Shown: positions 1 to 4,358 of the stretch, one piece after another
How positions within the stretch are numbered: the stretch's first letter is position 1
Layout: every line of letters starts with the position of its first letter
NCBI GenBank assembly: GCA_045807945.1
Contig: JBJMGI010000129.1
Location: forward strand, 1 to 5,316
DNA: 5,316 nt
Source: CAVQGF01 sp045807945
GTDB lineage: Bacteria; Acidobacteriota; Terriglobia; Terriglobales; Acidobacteriaceae
Direction: 5' to 3'
Notes under the pieces: model-generated
What the model was told of the DNA's origin: nothing
Database searches by the model: none
The model's input: only the letters and a program-made list of their open reading frames with translations
Program-made: the position numbers and the translations under genes

Positions 1-1
1 C

Positions 2-310
2 GGAATCTTCAGCGATGATCAGCCGCGCAAGAAGCGCGATCAGCGCGCGCTGCGCACCCTTTCAGAGCGTACCGGCGGCGTTGCCTTCTTCCCGCGCGAC
101 CTGCACGAAGTCGATCAGATCTCGCAGGACGTCGCTCACGACATCCGTAACCAGTACACCATCGGCTACAAGCCCATCAAGCCGCAGTCTATGGGCGGAT
201 ACCGTTCGGTTCGTGTGGAAGCCAAGGAAAAGGGATTCGGCCACATGCAGGTGCGTACGCGTAGCGGCTACTACGCGGGCCAGACCAACGAAACCGCGAC
301 CGCAAAGTGA
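2..310 (+). CDS. VWFA-related domain protein, C-terminal fragment
   Basis: Open reading frame entering from the left edge and ending in TGA at 308-310; 102 residues are visible. The visible part includes RTLSERTGGVAFFP, then DVAHDIRNQYTIGYKP, then a basic strand-rich tail closing with VRTRSGYYAG. This order (a 'TGG.AFFP' segment, an 'IRNQYTIGY.P' segment and a final 'R.GYYA') is what I know from the C-terminus of the Acidobacterial VWFA-related family, which are usually secreted proteins of about 300 residues or more with a von Willebrand A fold. The catalytic-like MIDAS residues and any signal peptide would lie upstream of the window. The substrate or partner is unknown for this family. It is followed by an intrinsic terminator about 70 nt downstream, so it probably ends its transcription unit. 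The family call is fairly secure; the role is not known. Confidence 0.8.
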   Translation, partial: GIFSDDQPRKKRDQRALRTLSERTGGVAFFPRDLHEVDQISQDVAHDIRNQYTIGYKPIKPQSMGGYRSVRVEAKEKGFGHMQVRTRSGYYAGQTNETATAK

Positions 311-335
311 CATTACTTTAGTTTTACGGAATCGA

Positions 336-364
336 TTGAGTCCGGAAGCACTTCCCGCTACAAT
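336..364 (+). promoter_or_regulatory. Predicted sigma-70 type promoter for the anti-sigma gene
   Basis: TTGAGT at 336-341 and TACAAT at 359-364 are separated by 17 nt, four and five matches of six to the housekeeping consensus. Transcription would start near 371. The only gene downstream on this strand before the next promoter-like site is the anti-sigma ORF at 417. The start point lies before the terminator hairpin at 378-408, which makes the arrangement unusual. Prediction from sequence only. Confidence 0.5.
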
Positions 365-377
365 CATTGGAGTCGAG

Positions 378-408
378 GGCCTCACGGTTTTGCCGCGAGG
401 CCTTTTTT
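378..408 (+). terminator. Intrinsic (rho-independent) terminator hairpin
   Basis: GGCCTC (378-383) pairs with GAGGCC (397-402). After one A-C mismatch the stem continues as CGG (385-387) with CCG (393-395), closing a TTTTG loop. Six T residues follow directly at 403-408. It reads on the plus strand, so it would terminate the VWFA-related gene that stops at 310. It also lies inside the leader expected from the promoter at 336-364 and ends only 8 nt before the ATG at 417, so it could act as an attenuator for that gene. Confidence 0.8.
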
Positions 409-416
409 ATAGCTGC

Positions 417-857
417 ATGAGCATTCCTATCCGTTGCGAATTCGATAGCGATCAGTTGGTCACAAAGATGGACGTGACCTTTTCTGCCGACCCCATCAAT
501 ATTTCTCCCGTCGTTGACAATCTGATGGAGCACGCCCGCAAGCTGGCCTGCTGCGACGGTAAGGATTTCGAGATCGAGCTCTCGCTTCGCGAAGCGCTGG
601 CCAATGCCATCATCCACGGCAGTAAAGGCGACGCCAGCAAGCAGGTCCACTGTACCGTGTCGTGCGACGAGAAGCATGGCATTCTGATCGTGGTCCGCGA
701 TTCGGGCGACGGCTTCGATCCAACCCGCGTCCCCGGATGCTGCCAAGGCGAAAACATCTATGCCGACCATGGCCGTGGCATCTACCTCATCAACCGCATG
801 ATGGACGCCGTCGAGTTCAAGAACGGTGGCACTGAGATCCACATGCGCAAATTCTGA
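417..857 (+). CDS. Anti-sigma factor, RsbW/SpoIIAB-like serine kinase (HATPase_c_2)
   Basis: Cytoplasmic GHKL-fold ATPase of the anti-sigma regulatory family. Members bind a sigma factor and/or phosphorylate an anti-anti-sigma (STAS) partner on serine. From the ATG at 417 it has 146 residues. The N box is LREALANAIIHG (57-68, with E59 and N63 in the SpoIIAB catalytic and Mg-binding positions), the G1 box is DSGDGF (95-100) and the G2 box is HGRGIYLINRMMD (118-130). It is a stand-alone ATPase domain with no receiver or phosphatase domain. The start is uncertain: neither 417 nor the in-frame ATG at 468 (129 residues, starting MDVTFSADP) has a good ribosome site. The 468 start matches the SpoIIAB N-terminus better; 417 is kept as the longer option. 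The frame is open further upstream to 15, but that part overlaps the VWFA gene and the terminator and is not coding. Seven cysteines, including two CC pairs (45-46, 108-109), are unusual. No sigma factor or STAS gene is adjacent, so the partner is unknown. The last seven codons recur as part of the 23-bp repeat at 1694-1716. Confidence 0.85.
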   Translation: MSIPIRCEFDSDQLVTKMDVTFSADPINISPVVDNLMEHARKLACCDGKDFEIELSLREALANAIIHGSKGDASKQVHCTVSCDEKHGILIVVRDSGDGFDPTRVPGCCQGENIYADHGRGIYLINRMMDAVEFKNGGTEIHMRKF

Positions 858-858
858 C
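836..858 (+). repeat. Left copy of 23-bp direct repeat flanking the inserted gene
   Basis: A 23-base stretch starting GATCCACATG and ending ATTCTGAC covers the last codons (IHMRKF and stop) of the anti-sigma gene plus one base. It is identical to 1694-1716, offset by 858 bp. Identity stops at both ends (A835 versus G1693; T859 versus C1717). Confidence 0.9.
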
Positions 859-860
859 TC

Positions 861-885
861 CCTGGTGAAACCTGGTGAAACCAGG
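861..885. repeat. Tandem decamer and palindrome just inside the left junction
   Basis: CCTGGTGAAA occurs twice in tandem (861-870 and 871-880), followed by CCAGG. The second unit plus CCAGG forms a perfect palindrome, CCTGGT-GAA-ACCAGG (871-885); the first unit's CCTGGT can pair with the same right arm, so two alternative hairpins exist. It starts two bases after the left 23-bp repeat. No T run follows, so it is not an intrinsic terminator. A second short inverted repeat, CCCAA-T-TTGGG, follows at 893-903. Confidence 0.7.
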
Positions 886-963
886 CGCAATCCCCAATTT
901 GGGAATGTATTTCATCCTACCTGTCTTTACGATTTTTCTAACTTGACTGTACGAGTAAATATC

Positions 964-969
964 GGGAGG
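964..969 (+). promoter_or_regulatory. Shine-Dalgarno site for the secreted-protein gene
   Basis: GGGAGG at 964-969 lies 9 nt before the ATG at 979. It is one of the two best ribosome sites in the window, with that of cutA, and it decides the start against the in-frame ATG at 826 and the ATG at 1000, neither of which has one. Confidence 0.75.
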
Positions 970-978
970 CATCACCCA

Positions 979-1686
979 ATGAGCCGTCCTGCCTTGATCA
1001 TGAAAATGGTGTTGTCATTGACTCTAGTACCCGCAGTCGTACAAGCACAACAGTTGAAGCCTGCGCCTTCTGACCTCATCTCGAAGGCTGCAACTACCCT
1101 ACGCGAAATTTATCGGGATCGACTCGGTCAAAATGAAACACTAAACGTAACCTATACGGTTAATGATCCAAATTTTTCGTGGGAGGGTCGCTCCTATCCA
1201 TATACAGTCTTGGTGACTGCCGAAGAATACTGCGGCTCTTCCATTCTGGGTTTAAAGAAGACATGCGAGCAGAAGACTCACGCCGATTCTGGCCAGCCCT
1301 TCCTGCGAGTGGGGCTGAAGTTTAGGTGGGGGAAAACGGGTTTCGTTTTGACGGATTTCAATGCCGGCGGTTCAGGGCTGCACGATACGCAGCTCAACAG
1401 TCTACGACGCGAAACCAAAAAAACAGATCCTAGCGCTCTGAAATCGCTTGTTGACGAAAAGCTAGGGAGCATGGGAGCCCGATTCGGCCCTTCCACACAG
1501 AAAAACTTCAACAAGATCATCCCTCTGCGGGCTCTTCGCAATCTCGTGGGGCCCTTTAGCATTGTGCAGACTACTTTTGACTATGACGCTGTGGAATGGT
1601 CAGTGTTCGCGACTCACGGGTCTTCGGGATATCTATTTTCGTTTGAGCCAATCGGAGGTGGCTTGACTAAGATACACAGTTTTTAG
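979..1686 (+). CDS. Secreted protein of unknown function (orphan, probably acquired)
   Basis: 235 residues; I do not recognise the family. The start at 979 is supported by GGGAGG 9 nt upstream and by a signal peptide that begins there: a short basic N-region, hydrophobic core MVLSLTLVPAVV (10-21), and a likely signal peptidase I site after VQA (residue 23). The mature part starts QQLKPAPSDLISKAATTLREIY, a predicted helix, followed by strand-like alternating segments (LNVTYTV, YPYTVLVTAEE, FLRVGLKFRWG, GFVLTDFNAGG) and a C-terminal strand pair (VEWSVFATH, GYLFSFEPIGG). C85 and C96 are the only cysteines and could form a disulfide after export. There is no transmembrane segment beyond the signal, no lipobox, and no catalytic motif that I can name. 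It probably acts in the periplasm or outside the cell. Codon use is more AT-rich than in its neighbours (for example CTAAACGTAACC, AATTTTTCG). It stops with TAG 7 nt before the right 23-bp repeat and sits alone inside the putative insert. Confidence 0.75.
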   Translation: MSRPALIMKMVLSLTLVPAVVQAQQLKPAPSDLISKAATTLREIYRDRLGQNETLNVTYTVNDPNFSWEGRSYPYTVLVTAEEYCGSSILGLKKTCEQKTHADSGQPFLRVGLKFRWGKTGFVLTDFNAGGSGLHDTQLNSLRRETKKTDPSALKSLVDEKLGSMGARFGPSTQKNFNKIIPLRALRNLVGPFSIVQTTFDYDAVEWSVFATHGSSGYLFSFEPIGGGLTKIHSF

Positions 1687-1693
1687 TTCCCGG

Positions 1694-1716
1694 GATCCAC
1701 ATGCGCAAATTCTGAC
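1694..1716 (+). repeat. Right copy of 23-bp direct repeat
   Basis: Identical in all 23 positions to 836-858. Here the sequence no longer belongs to a gene: in the anti-sigma reading frame it would still encode the last residues (IHMRKF, stop), which shows it is a remnant or duplicate of that gene's 3' end. It begins 8 nt after the secreted-protein stop codon and is followed at once by the presumed ancestral mccA upstream region. Confidence 0.9.
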
Positions 1717-1725
1717 CTGCCGAAT

Positions 1726-1755
1726 TTGACGCTGCCTCGCCGCGTCCCTTACCCT
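1726..1755 (+). promoter_or_regulatory. Predicted promoter of the mccA-mccB unit
   Basis: TTGACG at 1726-1731 and TACCCT at 1750-1755 are separated by 18 nt; five and three matches to consensus, with the key TA and final T of the -10 present. The start point would be near 1762, leaving a leader of only about 7 nt before the ATG at 1769. It begins 9 nt past the right repeat, so the insertion would have left it intact. Confidence 0.4.
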
Positions 1756-1768
1756 AGAGCGTCTCCCC

Positions 1769-2716
1769 ATGCGAACTGCCGAAGCCTCCCGCCTGCGCGT
1801 TGCCGAAAGCATCATCGACCTCGTTGGCGAAACTCCCATGTTGAAGCTGCGCCGCGTTGTGCCTGCGGACGCAGCTGAGGTTTACGCCAAGCTTGAATAC
1901 CTGAACCCCGGTGGAAGCGTGAAAGACCGCGCCGCCATCGGCATCATCCGCCGCGCTGAACGCGATGGGCTGCTTCGTCCCGGCTCCACCATCGTCGAAG
2001 CGACAGCGGGGAACACCGGCATCGGGCTCGCGCTCATCGGCGTCAACAAGGGATACAAAGTCATCTTCTGCGTTCCCGAAAGATTCTCGGCAGAAAAAGT
2101 AAAAATTATGGAGGCACTCGGCGCCCAGGTGTTCCGCACACCAGACGCCGAGGGGATGCAGGGCGCGATCAAGCGCGCGAAAGAGATCGTTGCATCCATC
2201 CCTGGCGCGTTCATGGCGGGCCAGTTTGAGAACCTCGCCAACCCAGAGTTCCACCACGACACAACGGCACAAGAAATCTTCGACCAGATGCAGGGCAAGC
2301 TCGACGCCATTGTCATTGGCGTCGGCACCGGCGGAACTTTCTCCGGCGTCGCCCGGTTTATGAAAGAGAAGCTTCCCAAAGTTCTGTGCGTTGCTGTCGA
2401 GACGCAGGGATCCATCCTGCAGGGTGGCCCTCCCGGGCAGCACAAGGTGGAAGGCATCGGCGTGAGCTTCATTCCAAAGACTTTTGATCGAAAATATTGC
2501 GACGAGATCGTGATGATCCACGACGAGCCCGCTTTTGCCATGGTCGCCGAGCTGGCACGCAAAGAAGGTGTCCTCGCTGGCTCCAGCGGCGGAGCAAACG
2601 TGGCTGCCGCGGTGCAGATCGCGAAAAAGCTCGGGCCAGGCAGGCGCGTCGTCACCATGTGCCCCGATAGCGCGGAGCGATACATGTCCAAAAACATCTT
2701 CCAGGGCGGACTGTAG
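1769..2716 (+). CDS. mccA: MccA-type cystathionine beta-synthase / cysteine synthase-like PLP enzyme
   Basis: Cytoplasmic fold-type II PLP enzyme of 315 residues. By family it condenses homocysteine with serine or O-acetylserine to cystathionine, the first step of reverse transsulfuration. PLP lysine K52 lies in NPGGSVKDR (46-54), the substrate loop EATAGNTGIGLA spans 77-88 with N82, the phosphate loop GVGTGGT spans 184-190, and S301 in PDSAERYMSK (299-308) is the expected partner of the pyridine nitrogen. As I recall them, EATAGNTG, VPERFSAEK, the VEGIGVSFIP block (228-236) and the PDS..RY.SK ending match B. subtilis MccA (YrhA) and CBS better than housekeeping CysK, which has EPTSGNTG. There is no N-terminal haem domain and no C-terminal CBS (Bateman) pair, so it is a minimal catalytic core. 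The following gene at 2775 is the matching gamma-lyase, 58 nt away, which supports the call. Only a weak ribosome site (TAGAG, 1755-1759) precedes the ATG. O-acetylserine sulfhydrylase activity is a possible alternative or side reaction. Confidence 0.85.
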   Translation: MRTAEASRLRVAESIIDLVGETPMLKLRRVVPADAAEVYAKLEYLNPGGSVKDRAAIGIIRRAERDGLLRPGSTIVEATAGNTGIGLALIGVNKGYKVIFCVPERFSAEKVKIMEALGAQVFRTPDAEGMQGAIKRAKEIVASIPGAFMAGQFENLANPEFHHDTTAQEIFDQMQGKLDAIVIGVGTGGTFSGVARFMKEKLPKVLCVAVETQGSILQGGPPGQHKVEGIGVSFIPKTFDRKYCDEIVMIHDEPAFAMVAELARKEGVLAGSSGGANVAAAVQIAKKLGPGRRVVTMCPDSAERYMSKNIFQGGL

Positions 2717-2774
2717 TTTCTGTGCGCCCTTCTTGATCTGAGAGCAATCTAACCCTTATTCCTTATCGAAAATC

Positions 2775-3935
2775 ATGACCGCCAAAAAAAGACCGTTCGG
2801 ATTCGCCACCACCGCCATCCACGCCGGGCAGGAGGCTGACCCGCTCACCGGCTCCGTTACCGTTCCTATTTACGCTACTTCTACATACGTTCAAGAAGAG
2901 ATCGGGAAGAACAAGGGATACGAGTACTCGCGCGTCTCGAACCCCACGCGTACGCGGCTGGAAGAGAATCTTGCTGCGCTCGAACGCGGCCGCACTTCGC
3001 ACGTCTTCGCCAGCGGCATGGCTGCAACGAATGCACTATGCACCATGATGCGCTCCGGCGATCACATCGTTTGCGGTCATAACGTCTACGGTGGCGTGCC
3101 TCGCCTGTTCAATCAGGTGCTCTCAAACTTCGGATTGCAGTTCACCTATGTGGACACCACTAACCTCGCCGCGGTGGAGAAATCCATTCGCGGCAACACG
3201 AAGTTCGTTTTCATCGAATCGCCGACGAACCCGCTGATGGCCCTCACCGATATCGCCGCCGTCGCGCGCATTGCTCATCGTCGCGGGGCAGAGCTGGTGG
3301 TGGACAACACTTTCATGTCGCCCTATTTCCAGCGGCCTATCTCGCTCGGTGCCGACATCGTGCTCCACTCCACCACGAAATTCCTTAACGGACACAGTGA
3401 CGGACTCGGCGGCGTGCTCGTTGCGACCAAAGCCGAGCATGCAGAAAAATTTGCCTTCGTGCAAAAAGCTGCTGGTGCGATCATGTCGCCCTTCGAATGC
3501 TGGCTGGTGTTGCGCGGCGTAAAGACGTTGGCTGTCCGCATGATCCAGCATGAGATCAACGGCCACGCGGTTGCGCGCTTCCTGGAAAGCCACGACAAGG
3601 TGAAGGAAGTCTTCTATCCCGGGCTGCCGGATCATCCGCAACACGAGTTGGCCAAGCGCCAGATGTCCGGCTTCGGCAGTATGATCACCTTCGAGCTGGG
3701 TTCGCTCAAGAACGCGCAGAAGATGTTGCGCAAAGTCCGCGTATGCTCGCTCGGAGAATCACTGGGTGGCGTCGAAACCCTCATCTCGCATCCCGCGACC
3801 ATGACTCATGCCGCGCTCGGCGAAAAGGGAAGAAAAGCTATCGGACTGACCGACGGAATGGTTCGTATTTCGGTCGGAGTGGAAGATGCCGACGACATTA
3901 TCGAAGATTTGGATAACGCTCTGAACGCGATTTGA
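2775..3935 (+). CDS. mccB: Cystathionine gamma-lyase / gamma-synthase (Cys/Met metabolism PLP enzyme)
   Basis: Cytoplasmic fold-type I PLP enzyme of 386 residues, the usual length for the Cys/Met metabolism family. YEYSRVSNPTR (49-59) supplies the Tyr and Arg that bind the cofactor phosphate of the neighbouring subunit. Y105 in YGGVPRLF is the stacking tyrosine, D177 in VVDNTF contacts the pyridine nitrogen, STTKFLNGHSD (199-209) carries PLP lysine K202, and R364 in GMVRISVG should bind the substrate carboxylate. E334 in SLGGVETL is the residue typical of cystathionine gamma-lyases and gamma-synthases rather than methionine gamma-lyases. Motifs do not separate lyase (cystathionine to cysteine) from synthase (MetB, forming cystathionine from an activated homoserine). 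The MccA-like partner upstream favours lyase, hence the symbol. The 58-nt gap before it has no terminator, so co-transcription is likely, though a weak internal promoter cannot be excluded. No clear ribosome site precedes the ATG. The gene abuts cutA tail to tail. Confidence 0.85.
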   Translation: MTAKKRPFGFATTAIHAGQEADPLTGSVTVPIYATSTYVQEEIGKNKGYEYSRVSNPTRTRLEENLAALERGRTSHVFASGMAATNALCTMMRSGDHIVCGHNVYGGVPRLFNQVLSNFGLQFTYVDTTNLAAVEKSIRGNTKFVFIESPTNPLMALTDIAAVARIAHRRGAELVVDNTFMSPYFQRPISLGADIVLHSTTKFLNGHSDGLGGVLVATKAEHAEKFAFVQKAAGAIMSPFECWLVLRGVKTLAVRMIQHEINGHAVARFLESHDKVKEVFYPGLPDHPQHELAKRQMSGFGSMITFELGSLKNAQKMLRKVRVCSLGESLGGVETLISHPATMTHAALGEKGRKAIGLTDGMVRISVGVEDADDIIEDLDNALNAI

Positions 3936-4259
3936 TCAGTCCAACGCTACTGATTCACTGATCCAGTCCAGATAAGTTTTAGTACCAGCTTCGATCGAGA
4001 GAGCGATGCACTCCGGCACCTCGTAGGGATGCAGCTCTTTGATGGCCGCGAAGAGCTCACCCACGGTGGAGGCGGTCGTCTTCATGAGCAACAGGCATTC
4101 CTTCTCACTCTTCACCTCGCCCTTCCAGCGGTAGATAGAACCCTGCATCTCGATGATGTTCACGCAGGCGGCGAGCTTGCGTTCCACCAGCTCCCAGGCC
4201 ATGTCTTCCGCCTCGCCTTTGGAGCCGATCGTCGTTAGCACCAACCGTTGTTCCGTCAT
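3936..4259 (-). CDS. cutA: CutA1 divalent-ion tolerance protein
   Basis: 107 residues, the normal CutA size. The small ferredoxin-like trimeric protein is linked by genetics to copper/divalent-ion tolerance, but its molecular role is unsettled. Conserved blocks are visible in order: LVLTTIGSKGEAEDMAWELV (6-25), KLAACVNI (28-35, with C32), SIYRWKGEV (41-49), LLLMKTT (56-62), ELHPYEVPECIAL (75-87) and YLDWI (96-100). The start at 4259 is chosen over a longer in-frame ATG at 4304 because GGAAGGGAG (4277 down to 4269 on the minus strand) lies 9 nt upstream of it and because the family begins here. It is divergent from the phosphohexomutase gene (99 nt between starts) and convergent with mccB. Its TGA stop is directly next to the mccB TGA, forming TGATCA. 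Confidence 0.93.
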   Translation of the reverse strand: MTEQRLVLTTIGSKGEAEDMAWELVERKLAACVNIIEMQGSIYRWKGEVKSEKECLLLMKTTASTVGELFAAIKELHPYEVPECIALSIEAGTKTYLDWISESVALD

Positions 4260-4358
4260 AACCGCAAACTCCCTTCCAGCTTGTACAATCCCTAAACTGC
4301 GCACCTGCGCGAGCGGACAATCTTAATCGAAGCCTCCGTTCCAGCGTTCGCCCACGTT
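4260..4358. other. Divergent intergenic region between cutA and the phosphohexomutase gene
   Basis: The 99 nt must hold promoters in both directions if neither gene is read from further away. On the minus strand TTGTCC (4320-4315) with TTTAGG (4296-4291), 18 nt apart, is a weak candidate for cutA. I find no convincing -35/-10 pair for the plus strand. An 8-bp palindrome TTGTACAA (4281-4288) sits just upstream of the cutA ribosome site; it is too short to call an operator with confidence. Confidence 0.25.

Larger units (their letters stand above)
859..1716. mobile_element. Putative 858-bp inserted segment (mechanism unknown)
   Basis: The segment between the two 23-bp repeats, counted with one repeat copy, is 858 bp and holds one complete gene. 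Removing it joins the anti-sigma stop codon to the mccA upstream region without loss of either. Hand-counted GC is about 50 percent over 961-1680 and about 35 percent over 901-960, against roughly 55-68 percent in the flanking lines I sampled. I see no transposase, recombinase or terminal inverted repeat, so this is not a recognisable IS. It may be a non-autonomous insertion, a captured gene, or an assembly join at a repeated k-mer. The insertion reading is an inference from the repeat and the composition. Confidence 0.5.

Noticed and set aside
15..416. Upstream open extension of the anti-sigma frame back to an ATG at 15
   Set aside because: It overlaps the VWFA-related gene in another frame, crosses the terminator, and encodes low-complexity Ser/Arg/Thr-rich sequence unlike any ATPase N-terminus.
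826..978. Longer start for the secreted protein at ATG 826
   Set aside because: The extension overlaps the anti-sigma 3' end and an AT-rich spacer, has no ribosome site, and would bury the signal peptide; 979 has both a ribosome site and the signal peptide.
1689..1698. CCCGGGATCC, resembling an adjacent SmaI-BamHI cloning-vector polylinker
   Set aside because: The common pUC polylinker has CCCGGGGATCC with an extra G and flanking KpnI/XbaI sites that are absent here; the GATCC part belongs to the 23-bp repeat that also exists in the anti-sigma gene.
859..1716. Integron gene cassette
   Set aside because: The boundaries lack GTTRRRY/RYYYAAC core sites and no attC-like long imperfect palindrome follows the gene; the 23-bp perfect direct repeats are not an attC pattern.
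1754..2697. Long minus-strand ORFs (255 and 271 codons) opposite mccA
   Set aside because: They are antisense shadows of a strongly conserved PLP enzyme gene; their translations show no domain and are rich in residues expected from GC-biased third positions.
3123..3644. Minus-strand ORF of 173 codons opposite mccB
   Set aside because: Shadow of the conserved plus-strand gene, with no recognisable motif or ribosome site.
3935..3954. Hairpin ATCAGT-8 nt-ACTGAT as a bidirectional terminator between mccB and cutA
   Set aside because: The stem is only 6 bp, AT-containing, with no T run on either side, and lies within cutA coding sequence.
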